NCBI GenBank assembly: GCA_012514045.1
Contig: JAAZBA010000378.1
Coordinates: forward strand, 1 to 7,705
Length of the DNA stretch: 7,705 nucleotides
Reading direction: 5' to 3'
Origin: Clostridiales bacterium
GTDB lineage: Bacteria; Bacillota; Clostridia; Oscillospirales; QAMX01
The notes beneath the pieces were generated by a model. That model did not search any database and was not told the DNA's origin. It worked only from the letters and a program-made list of their open reading frames with translations. A program made the translations under genes and the position numbers. Numbering within the stretch: the first letter of the stretch is position 1; every line of letters begins with the position of its first letter. Shown here piece after piece: positions 1 to 5,626 of this stretch.

Positions 1-1
1 A

Positions 2-43
2 CTGGAGAACTACAGAGCTAAGTGGTTTGAAAAACAGATATGA
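2..43 (+). CDS. C-terminal end of an upstream gene (partial)
   Basis: An open frame enters from the left edge and ends at the TGA at 41-43; the visible residues are LENYRAKWFEKQI. The stop overlaps the ATG of the next gene as ATGA, the usual arrangement for translationally coupled genes in an operon. Thirteen residues are too few to name a family. The charged, aromatic-rich ending looks like a normal protein C-terminus, but a short open frame at a window edge can arise by chance. The main support is the ATGA junction together with the lack of a good ribosome binding site for the downstream gene. Confidence 0.45.
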   Translation: MENYRAKWFEKQI

Positions 44-834
44 TAAAGATTGTACCTGCCTTAACATACCAGCAGTATGATGCTGACTACTCTCTTCCGC
101 ACCCCGGTGAGGGCTACGGCGGCTGGAAAAAGGGAGATATCCCCATAGACACGGAGCACACCGCGATTTCGGTGATGCATGCCTGGGATAACGGCACACT
201 TAAAGAGCAGGAAGCCATATATCGGGTTTGTGAGTACATACCCAGAGGAGCGGAGATAATAAAAGACCGATTCCCCTTGTTCCTCGAAAAGGTCAGGGAA
301 AGCGGCATAAAGCTGATTCACATAGGAAGTCTGTCGGAGAAAAGCGTCATGTCTCTCCCGGGATATATAAGGACTTCCGAGTTATGTCCTGAGGAGGAAA
401 AACGGGAGGTTATCGAACCCGATGATACTCTCAGAAAGCTGAGGGAAATACACACAGAGCGTGTGCTCTATGGACACAATACACAAGGTGTGGCAAAGGC
501 AAGGGCTGTTCGTGATTTTGCCATTATGCCACGGGACGATGAAGATGTAGCCTGCACCACACGTCAGTTGTTTGAGCTGTGCAAAAGGGATAGAATCTCT
601 CACCTTATCTACACCGGATTTGCCATAAACGCCTGCCTTACAATGTCTCCCTGCGGAATGCTGGACATGACGAGGCACGGTATTATGTGCTCTATAATAA
701 AAGAGCTTACCACAGCAGTGGAAAACAAGGAATCTTGCCGAAGGGAAGAGCATAAAGAATACGGTCTTTGGGCGTTCTCCCTATGGGGAGGCTATGTGTT
801 CCTGCAAATGGATATAGAGGAAAATTTGTTATAA
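40..834 (+). CDS. Isochorismatase-like cysteine hydrolase family protein, atypical active site
   Basis: This 264-residue, apparently cytoplasmic protein has the layout of the isochorismatase-like alpha/beta hydrolase superfamily. The first core strand is at about residues 41-50 (TAISVMHAWDNG), a helix and strand lie at about 82-96 (KVRESGIKLIHIG), and the nucleophile loop is GFAINACL at 193-200 with candidate catalytic Cys199. Active members use an Asp-Lys-Cys triad. By my alignment the Asp position is His47, and the stretch that should hold the Lys (about 162-168, IMPRDDE) has none. It may therefore use other residues, act on an unusual substrate, or have lost catalysis. The superfamily also includes nicotinamidases, ureidoacrylate hydrolases and many unassigned proteins, so no substrate can be named. 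No signal peptide or membrane segment is visible. The ATG at 40 is chosen because in-frame stops lie just upstream (19-21, 28-30) and because it overlaps the stop of the preceding frame; the weak upstream ribosome binding site fits translational coupling. It converges on the nfn operon. Confidence 0.72.
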   Translation: MIKIVPALTYQQYDADYSLPHPGEGYGGWKKGDIPIDTEHTAISVMHAWDNGTLKEQEAIYRVCEYIPRGAEIIKDRFPLFLEKVRESGIKLIHIGSLSEKSVMSLPGYIRTSELCPEEEKREVIEPDDTLRKLREIHTERVLYGHNTQGVAKARAVRDFAIMPRDDEDVACTTRQLFELCKRDRISHLIYTGFAINACLTMSPCGMLDMTRHGIMCSIIKELTTAVENKESCRREEHKEYGLWAFSLWGGYVFLQMDIEENLL

Positions 835-835
835 C

Positions 836-878
836 AAAAAAAGGGATTATTTCATCAAACCTGATGAAATAGTCCCTT
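836..878 (-). terminator. Rho-independent terminator of the nfn operon, probably bidirectional
   Basis: The arms at 841-857 (AAGGGATTATTTCATCA) and 862-878 pair over 17 positions with one G-U wobble around the four-base loop 858-861. Read on the minus strand, the hairpin is followed by seven T's (842 down to 836), a classic intrinsic terminator just past the nfnB stop at 901. Read on the plus strand, it lies 7 bases after the isochorismatase-like stop and is followed only by CTATATGT, so it is a weaker terminator in that direction. It sits exactly between two convergent genes. Confidence 0.88.
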
Positions 879-900
879 CTATATGTCATTGATTATACTG

Positions 901-2307
901 TTATCCTCTCAGGGCTTTGTCAATAGCTTCTGCGGCTGTTTTTCCGGCGCCCATGGCAGAAATTACCGTTGCGGCGCCTGTCACGGCGTCTCCTCCGGCA
1001 TAAACGCTGTCCCGGGAGGTTAATCCTGCCTCATTTACAATTATGCCGCCGTAACGATTTACTTGAAGTCCCTCCGTTGTGTCTTTGATAAGGGGATTTG
1101 GAGAGGTGCCGATGGAAATAACAACTGTATCCACATCTAAAGTAAATTCGCTGCCCTCCACAGGAATAGGTCTCCTTCTGCCTCCTGCATCTGGCTCTCC
1201 GAGCTTCATTTCAATGCATCTCATGCCTGAAACAAAGCCGTTTTTCGGGTCACGGGGATTGTCAGGATTGTAGTAGCCAAGAATCTCCACGGGATTTCTA
1301 AGAAGCCTGAAGTCAATACCTTCCTCTATGGCATGCTCCACTTCTTCACGTCTGGCTGGAAGCTCGTCGAGGGAACGGCGGTACACAATATAAACCTTCT
1401 CCGCACCGAGACGAAGCGCTGTTCTCGCGGCATCCATTGCCACGTTGCCGCCGCCAACCACCGCTACTTTGCCGCCCTTCATGATGGGGGTGTCGTTCTC
1501 TTCTCTGTAAGCTTTCATGAGATTGCTTCTTGTGAGGAATTCATTTGCCGAGTATACGCCCTTAAGGGACTCACCGGGAATACCCATGAAGCTCGGAAGT
1601 CCTGCGCCTGAACCAATAAAAACAGCTTCAAAACCCATGTCGAACAGCTCATCGATTGTTAGGGTCTTGCCGATAACTACATTTGTCTCGATTTTAACTC
1701 CCAAAGCCTCAAGTATCTCTACCTCACGTGCTACAATAGCCTTTGGCAGACGAAATTCCGGTATGCCATATACAAGCACGCCGCCGGCGGTGTGGAGAGC
1801 CTCGAATACGGTTACATCATATCCCTTTTTCGCCAGATCTCCTGCGCAGGTGAGTCCGGCTGGACCTGAACCTACAACGGCTACACTGTGACCATTACGT
1901 GGGGACGGGGAGGGGAGAGAAGTGACGTTATTGTTGTGATAGTCCGCCACAAATCTTTCAAGCCGGCCAATTCCCACCGGTTCAAACTTAATGCCAAGAG
2001 TGCATTTGCTCTCGCACTGGGTCTCCTGAGGACACACGCGTCCGCATACGGCAGGAAGGGATGAGTCAAGGGAGATAACGCCATAAGCCGCTTCAAAGTC
2101 ACCTGTTTTTATATAAGAGATAAATCTGGGAATATCGATACCAACCGGACAGCCGGCGATACAGGGCTTGTTTTTGCAGTTGATACAACGCTGTGCCTCA
2201 CTTATCGCCATTTCGGCGGTATATCCCAGAGCCACCTCGAGGAAATTATGAACTCGCACATCCGCAGGCTGCACAGGCATTTCATGTTTTTTTGGGTTGA
2301 TAGCCAT
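901..2307 (-). CDS. nfnB: NfnB: large subunit of NADH-dependent reduced ferredoxin:NADP+ oxidoreductase
   Basis: This 468-residue iron-sulfur flavoprotein belongs to the glutamate synthase small-subunit-like family. With NfnA it couples NADH and reduced ferredoxin to NADP+ reduction by flavin-based electron bifurcation or confurcation in the cytoplasm of anaerobes. The N-terminal domain holds two cysteine groups for [4Fe-4S] clusters: C41, C44, C49, C53 (followed by Pro) and C88, C92, C98, C102. Glutamates E95 and E99 lie nearby; structures of this family report a Glu cluster ligand. The first Rossmann motif GSGPAG is at 146-151 for FAD. The second, GGGNVAMDAAR at 285-295 followed by YRR at 309-311, is the NADP(H) site. 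The C-terminal flavin motif AGGDA starts near residue 437. The Shine-Dalgarno AAGGGAGG overlaps the nfnA stop. Such proteins are often labelled GltD, glutamate synthase small subunit, but no glutamate synthase large subunit lies beside it, and the adjacent NfnA-type gene favours the Nfn (also called SudAB) assignment. Confidence 0.9.
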   Translation of the reverse strand: MAINPKKHEMPVQPADVRVHNFLEVALGYTAEMAISEAQRCINCKNKPCIAGCPVGIDIPRFISYIKTGDFEAAYGVISLDSSLPAVCGRVCPQETQCESKCTLGIKFEPVGIGRLERFVADYHNNNVTSLPSPSPRNGHSVAVVGSGPAGLTCAGDLAKKGYDVTVFEALHTAGGVLVYGIPEFRLPKAIVAREVEILEALGVKIETNVVIGKTLTIDELFDMGFEAVFIGSGAGLPSFMGIPGESLKGVYSANEFLTRSNLMKAYREENDTPIMKGGKVAVVGGGNVAMDAARTALRLGAEKVYIVYRRSLDELPARREEVEHAIEEGIDFRLLRNPVEILGYYNPDNPRDPKNGFVSGMRCIEMKLGEPDAGGRRRPIPVEGSEFTLDVDTVVISIGTSPNPLIKDTTEGLQVNRYGGIIVNEAGLTSRDSVYAGGDAVTGAATVISAMGAGKTAAEAIDKALRG

Positions 2308-2315
2308 AGTGTATG

Positions 2316-2323
2316 CCTCCCTT
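2316..2323 (-). promoter_or_regulatory. Ribosome binding site of nfnB overlapping the nfnA stop codon
   Basis: On the minus strand the sequence TAAGGGAGG contains both the nfnA stop codon (TAA, 2324-2322) and a strong Shine-Dalgarno, AAGGGAGG, 8 bases before the nfnB ATG at 2307. The genes are 14 bases apart, so a ribosome ending nfnA is positioned to begin nfnB, which helps keep the two subunits in balance. Confidence 0.85.
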
Positions 2324-3170
2324 ATGAATTTTTGAAAAGGTTGCAGGCTTCTTCATAGGCATGACGCTCAAAATCATTGTACATCCTGCTTCTTGAAATG
2401 GCCTCGTCAAAATCTACCTCATAGCCATTGAAGTCGGGACCGTCCACGCAGGCAAATTTAGTGATTCTTTTGCCGTTGCGGTTAAGCGTTAGCCTGCAAC
2501 CACCGCACATGCCTGTGCCGTCAATCATTATCGGATTCATAGACACGGTAACCGGCACACCAAAGGGCTTAGCCGTAAGTGTAACGAATTTCATCATAAT
2601 AAGCGGACCGATGGTTATTATCATGTCGTAACGTTTTCCGCCCTCAAGTGCTTCCTTAAGAGGTAAGGTTACATTACCTTCACGTCCGTAGGAGCCGTCA
2701 TCCGTCATGACTGTAAGAGTATCGGAACAGTTTCTGAATTCGTCCTCAAGGATAACAAGATCGCGGCTTCTGAAGCCAATAATTGAGGTAACTTTAGCCC
2801 CCAGTCTATGAAGCTCCCGAGCTATAGGCAATGCTATGGCGCAGCCTACGCCGCCCCCGACAATGCAAACATTTTCAAGCCCGTCAAGATGAGAGGGCAC
2901 ACCGAGTGGACCCACAAAATCCTCAATATAATCCCCCTCAAGCTTTTGGTTTAGCTTTTTTGTGGTGGCGCCAACTATCTGAAAGATAATATTGACGCTT
3001 CCCTCATCAATGTCGCAGCCGGCAACGGTGAGCGGTATTCTCTCCCCCTCTGAGTCGACGCGTAGAATGATAAACTGTCCAGGCTTTGCTTTTCTCGCTA
3101 CAAGCGGAGCCTCAATTGTAAGTTCCGTAACTGTAGGGTTGAGCTCTCTTCTATGCAGAACTTTGTACAT
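2322..3170 (-). CDS. nfnA: NfnA: FAD/NAD-binding [2Fe-2S] subunit of NADH-dependent ferredoxin:NADP+ oxidoreductase
   Basis: This 282-residue protein (from the ATG at 3170) is of the ferredoxin-NADP reductase / PyrK-like type and is the NADH-side partner of NfnB. The FAD-binding barrel carries RIPLT at 44-48. The NAD-binding domain begins with VGGGVGCA at about 103-110. The cluster loop near the C-terminus reads D216-x4-C221-x2-C224-x15-C240. In PyrK-type proteins the first position of this pattern is Cys; here it is Asp, and structural work on NfnA describes an Asp plus three Cys around the [2Fe-2S] cluster, so this residue favours Nfn over a dihydroorotate dehydrogenase subunit. The same frame extends to a TTG at 3188, but that TTG abuts the Shine-Dalgarno (GGGGAGG, 3186-3180) and would make the ribosome binding site coding. 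The ATG at 3170, 9 bases after the GGGGAGG, is the much better start. It is the first gene of the nfnA-nfnB operon. Confidence 0.9.
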   Translation of the reverse strand: MYKVLHRRELNPTVTELTIEAPLVARKAKPGQFIILRVDSEGERIPLTVAGCDIDEGSVNIIFQIVGATTKKLNQKLEGDYIEDFVGPLGVPSHLDGLENVCIVGGGVGCAIALPIARELHRLGAKVTSIIGFRSRDLVILEDEFRNCSDTLTVMTDDGSYGREGNVTLPLKEALEGGKRYDMIITIGPLIMMKFVTLTAKPFGVPVTVSMNPIMIDGTGMCGGCRLTLNRNGKRITKFACVDGPDFNGYEVDFDEAISRSRMYNDFERHAYEEACNLFKNS

Positions 3171-3179
3171 GGGTGATAT

Positions 3180-3186
3180 CCTCCCC
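3180..3186 (-). promoter_or_regulatory. Ribosome binding site of nfnA that decides its start
   Basis: The minus strand reads GGGGAGG, then 9 bases, then ATG at 3170. This near-perfect Shine-Dalgarno places initiation at the ATG and argues against the in-frame TTG six codons upstream, whose last base precedes GGGAGG directly. Confidence 0.85.
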
Positions 3187-3213
3187 AAAATAGTAATCGT
3201 TTATCGCTTTTAA

Positions 3214-3242
3214 ATTATATCAAATAATATCTCATTTGTCCA
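3214..3242 (-). promoter_or_regulatory. Sigma-A-type extended -10 promoter of nfnAB
   Basis: Read on the minus strand: -35 TGGACA (3242-3237, one mismatch to TTGACA), a 17-base spacer (3236-3220), and -10 TATAAT (3219-3214) preceded by TGA, giving an extended TGn -10. Transcription should start near 3207, leaving an untranslated leader of about 37 bases before the nfnA ATG. No Rex-type operator was recognised near it. Confidence 0.75.
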
Positions 3243-3258
3243 TACTGGGAAAACAGTA
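3243..3258. repeat. Short inverted repeat next to the nfn -35 box
   Basis: TACTG (3243-3247) and CAGTA (3254-3258) form a 5-base inverted repeat around GGAAAA, directly abutting the upstream side of the nfn -35 hexamer. It could be a regulator half-site pair, but arms this short also occur by chance in AT-rich DNA. Confidence 0.3.
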
Positions 3259-3264
3259 ATACAC

Positions 3265-3283
3265 ATGAATATATTCTGAATAG
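3265..3283 (+). repeat. Imperfect 19-nt direct repeat, copy 1
   Basis: ATGAATATATTCTGAATAG matches the segment at 3389-3407 at 16 of 19 positions without gaps. The copy lies 22 bases upstream of the nfn -35 box and about 80 bases upstream of the -35 of the rightward promoter. The AT-rich composition raises the chance of coincidence. Confidence 0.35.
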
Positions 3284-3348
3284 AACAGGAAATATTATAA
3301 TTATGGTAGACAGTTTATAAATATTATTATTTTAATCGTCATAAGGTA

Positions 3349-3377
3349 TTGACAACAATGAGAAAATGTTGTACACT
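3349..3377 (+). promoter_or_regulatory. Promoter of the first lipoprotein gene, with an inverted repeat in its spacer
   Basis: A perfect -35 TTGACA (3349-3354), a 17-base spacer and a -10 TACACT (3372-3377, two mismatches to TATAAT) form a good sigma-A promoter after an AT-rich stretch (about 3290-3335) that could act as an UP element. Transcription should start near 3384. The 6-base inverted repeat ACAACA (3352-3357) / TGTTGT (3367-3372) spans the spacer and touches both hexamers, a position where a bound repressor would block RNA polymerase. No regulator gene is visible in the window. Confidence 0.65.
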
Positions 3378-3383
3378 GACTAT

Positions 3384-3563
3384 ACATAATGAACATATAT
3401 TGAATAGTTAGATGTCTAAATATGTTAAAATGTGGAATTTAGCCGTTCAAGAAGTTTGTGTAAAGATTTGAAATGGCATGTAAGGGTGATTTCGCAGATT
3501 AATATTTTAGAAGCTGATTTGAGGTAGTTGTTTGTTATGACATAATAATAAGGAGGCAACCCT
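3384..3563 (+). other. Long 5' leader of the first lipoprotein gene; no riboswitch recognised
   Basis: If transcription starts near 3384 the message has about 180 untranslated bases. I see no known riboswitch, T-box or attenuator hairpin with a T-run. A small palindrome, TTAGATGTCTAA, lies at 3408-3419. The leader ends with AAGGAGG (3550-3556), a strong ribosome binding site 7 bases before the ATG. Together with 3171-3383 this makes a 393-base gene-free region between divergent genes. Confidence 0.45.
3389..3407 (+). repeat. Imperfect 19-nt direct repeat, copy 2
   Basis: ATGAACATATATTGAATAG is the partner of the copy at 3265-3283 (16 of 19 identical), 124 bases away. It falls just after the predicted transcription start of the rightward promoter, so the two copies flank that promoter. 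Confidence 0.35.
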
Positions 3564-5378
3564 ATGACAAAACGTTTACTCGCAATCCTTCTCGCAGCAC
3601 TCATGCTTCTTACTCTCTTCGCAGGCTGTTCACAAAAAAAGAAGACGGAAACAAAGACAGAAACAAAGACAGAGGAGAAGAAGGAAGAAACTAAGAAGGA
3701 AGAACCCAAGAAGGAAGAGACCAAGAAAGAAGAAACTAAGAAAGAAGAGCCAAAGAAGGAAGAGAAAAAGGAAGAAGCTTCCTCTGGCGCTGCCTATACC
3801 ATCAATGACAAGGGTGTTCTTCCCCTCATCGAGGGCGAATACACGATGACAGTCGGTTTTCCCCAGTCCCCGTCTGTAACGGACTACGAGGACAACAATC
3901 TAACAAAGTTCCTTGAGAACCGCACCGGCATCGACATTGAATTCGTGTTCTTTCCTTCAAACGGTACCGAAGCCAGACAAAAGCTGGAGCTTATGATTTC
4001 CTCCAACCAGGAGCTTCCGGAGATCGTAACATCCATTGGTGTAGGCTCCATAGGAAAACTGACCTATGGACAGCAGGGGATATTCCTTGCACTTGACGAT
4101 TATCTTGAGAACGAGTCTTACTTTTTCCCCATAGCCAAAGAAAGATGGCTTACGGAGCAGGAGAAAGAGAACATTGTCACGTTTTACAAGTCCGCAGACG
4201 GAAATACATATGGCTTCCCCTATATAACATGCGACCCCACAGACAATGTAGCACGTTGTGTCTGGATTAACAAGCTCTGGCTTGACACCCTGGGACTCGA
4301 TGTTCCAAAAACAACAGACCAGTTTTTCGATGCTCTTATAGCCTTCCGCGACAAGGATCCGAACGGCAACGGCACAAATGATGAAGTTCCCTTTACAGGC
4401 TCCACAGCCTGGGTTTCCGACCCGGTCGAGTCCCTCATGAACGCTTTCATCTACTACTCCCCCTACAGACTTAATGTTGAAAACGGCGTTGTAAGCGTTC
4501 CTTATGTCGAAGAAGCTTACCGTGACGGTCTGCGTTGGATGAACTCCATGTTCAAGGAGAACCTCATAGATGCTTCCTCCTTCACAATGGATGGCGCACA
4601 GCACAAGGCCATATTCGATCTCGCCGATGATCAGGTTTCCTACTGCGGATCCTTCACAGGACACGTAGCCACAAAGTTCCATGCCGACAACCCACACAGA
4701 AATGAGTATGTCCACTGCTGGCCTCTTGAGGGACCCAATGGTGTAGCATACGTCCCCACTGAGGTAACAGGTTACGGCTATAACTGCTTTATCACAAAGT
4801 ATGCCAAGGATCCCCTCGTATGTTTCCGTTTCCTTGACCATCAGTGCGATCCCGAAGCCGCCATCACAGTACGCTGGGGCGCCGAGGGAACCAACTGGTG
4901 CTGGGCAGAGGAAGGAGAGACAACTCTCATGGCGCCTCTTGGATACGAGGCAGTGTTTAAGGAGCTCAAGATTGTTTGGGGCACAGAGAATAATGTAATC
5001 TGGAACGCCAACCCCTTTAACTTCGCCCCTGGCTCTGTTTATGCCGGACGTGTGGCCAAGCAGCCCGAGGAGTACACAAGCGAATACTCATATAAGTCTA
5101 CGCTCCTGTACTACGACTCCATATTCGATACCGTAAAGCCTGAGTGCACACCTGATGAAACAGTGACGATCATGGTTTACACCGGTGAAGAGGATGCCAT
5201 CGTAACAGAAATCGGAACACCGATTCGTGAGTACGAAAGAGAGTGCCGCGCCGCGTTTGTCACAGGCGCGATGGATATCGAGAAGGATTGGGATTCCTAC
5301 ATCGACACCCTGTACAGCATGGGTCTTGAGGACTACCTCGCGACCGTTCAGCAATGCTACGACAGAATGTATAAGTAA
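3564..5378 (+). CDS. LipO-type extracellular solute-binding lipoprotein, paralog 1
   Basis: This 604-residue secreted lipoprotein is probably the substrate-capturing part of a sugar-type ABC importer, anchored on the outer face of the membrane. The signal peptide has Lys3-Arg4, a hydrophobic core at about 5-19 and a lipobox LFAG-C with lipidated Cys22. A charged linker follows (about 24-71) with seven KKEE-based units. The remainder (about 78-604) is a large SBP_bac_1/LipO-like domain. It contains DKDPNGNGTNDE at 263-274, which has acidic or Asn residues at positions 1, 3, 5 and 12 like a calcium-binding loop; this motif is common in the family. The substrate cannot be read; complex oligosaccharides are typical for such proteins. 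The domain has 11 cysteines besides Cys22, many for an exported protein, consistent with an anaerobic host. The start is set by AAGGAGG 7 bases upstream. No permease or ATPase gene is in the window. A near-copy follows at 5627. Confidence 0.85.
   Translation: MTKRLLAILLAALMLLTLFAGCSQKKKTETKTETKTEEKKEETKKEEPKKEETKKEETKKEEPKKEEKKEEASSGAAYTINDKGVLPLIEGEYTMTVGFPQSPSVTDYEDNNLTKFLENRTGIDIEFVFFPSNGTEARQKLELMISSNQELPEIVTSIGVGSIGKLTYGQQGIFLALDDYLENESYFFPIAKERWLTEQEKENIVTFYKSADGNTYGFPYITCDPTDNVARCVWINKLWLDTLGLDVPKTTDQFFDALIAFRDKDPNGNGTNDEVPFTGSTAWVSDPVESLMNAFIYYSPYRLNVENGVVSVPYVEEAYRDGLRWMNSMFKENLIDASSFTMDGAQHKAIFDLADDQVSYCGSFTGHVATKFHADNPHRNEYVHCWPLEGPNGVAYVPTEVTGYGYNCFITKYAKDPLVCFRFLDHQCDPEAAITVRWGAEGTNWCWAEEGETTLMAPLGYEAVFKELKIVWGTENNVIWNANPFNFAPGSVYAGRVAKQPEEYTSEYSYKSTLLYYDSIFDTVKPECTPDETVTIMVYTGEEDAIVTEIGTPIREYERECRAAFVTGAMDIEKDWDSYIDTLYSMGLEDYLATVQQCYDRMYK
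3636..3776 (+). repeat. Lys/Glu linker with 15-base pentapeptide repeats (paralog 1)
   Basis: Residues 25-71 form a low-complexity linker: KKK, then TETK-type units, then KKEET, KKEEP, KKEET, KKEET, KKEEP, KKEE, KKEE (3678-3776). The coding strand is almost all purine, so the 15-base units are prone to slippage. The linker probably holds the binding domain away from the membrane or within the cell wall; this is inferred from its position after the lipobox. Confidence 0.85.
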
Positions 5379-5405
5379 AATTTGCGTAGCTTAATAAGAG
5401 CCGCC
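5355..5405 (+). repeat. 51-nt identical 3' block, copy 1
   Basis: From the last codons of the first lipoprotein gene through its stop, the 20-base spacer and the first seven bases of the terminator stem, the sequence is identical to 7433-7483 at the end of the second gene. The adjacent coding sequence has many synonymous differences, so this block stands out. It may reflect gene conversion or a constrained 3' untranslated element. Confidence 0.8.
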
Positions 5406-5425
5406 TCTTCGGGGGCGGCTTCTTT
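5399..5425 (+). terminator. Terminator of the first lipoprotein gene with a cUUCGg loop
   Basis: AGCCGCCTC (5399-5407) pairs with GGGGCGGCT (5412-5420) over nine positions, one of them a T-G wobble, closing a TTCG tetraloop as C(UUCG)G, an especially stable loop. The tail TCTTTC is a short T-rich run. It lies 20 bases after the stop and would end the transcript before the second lipoprotein gene. Confidence 0.85.
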
Positions 5426-5474
5426 CACGTGACAAGTATAATTATGTAATTTATCATAATCATTTCGTTTTATC

Positions 5475-5503
5475 TTTATGCTGTCTATTATGTGTCATAT
5501 AAT
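5475..5503 (+). promoter_or_regulatory. Possible promoter of the second lipoprotein gene
   Basis: A perfect -10 TATAAT at 5498-5503 has TTTATG (5475-5480) 17 bases upstream, matching the -35 consensus at only three of six positions. A promoter is expected here because a terminator closes the previous gene at 5399-5425. The region is AT-rich, so this is only the best of several weak candidates; TATACT at 5581 has no properly spaced -35. Confidence 0.3.
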
Positions 5504-5529
5504 TTTACAACGCAGAGATTTCAACTAAA

Positions 5530-5560
5530 TTTCACATTACTTGTATTTTACATTTCACAT
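5530..5560 (+). repeat. Pair of TTTCACAT direct repeats upstream of the second lipoprotein gene
   Basis: TTTCACAT occurs at 5530-5537 and 5553-5560, 23 bases apart, close to two helical turns. This could be a regulator site within the untranslated leader. Eight-base repeats in AT-rich DNA are weak evidence. Confidence 0.25.
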
Positions 5561-5626
5561 ATAGAGCCTAAAATAATAATTATACTGTAAATTTTAAATA
5601 AAAATTAACTGAAAGGAGACAGTAAA

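Noticed and set aside
901..2307. Glutamate synthase small subunit (gltD)
   Set aside because: The family resemblance is real, but the adjacent NfnA-type gene, the operon layout and the lack of a glutamate synthase large subunit favour nfnB.
3359..3412. 17-codon plus-strand frame in the divergent intergenic region
   Set aside because: Its ATG lies inside the promoter spacer, upstream of the predicted transcription start, and has no ribosome binding site.
3425..3724. Minus-strand frames rich in Ser, Phe and Val opposite the KKEE linkers (also 5605-5814)
   Set aside because: They are the reverse complement of the purine-rich repeat; the apparent hydrophobic protein is an artefact of the repeat.
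3957..4841. Long minus-strand open frame (294 codons) inside the first lipoprotein gene
   Set aside because: It is antisense to a clearly coding gene with family motifs, has no ribosome binding site, and its composition (many Cys, Val, Gly) is typical of a shadow frame.
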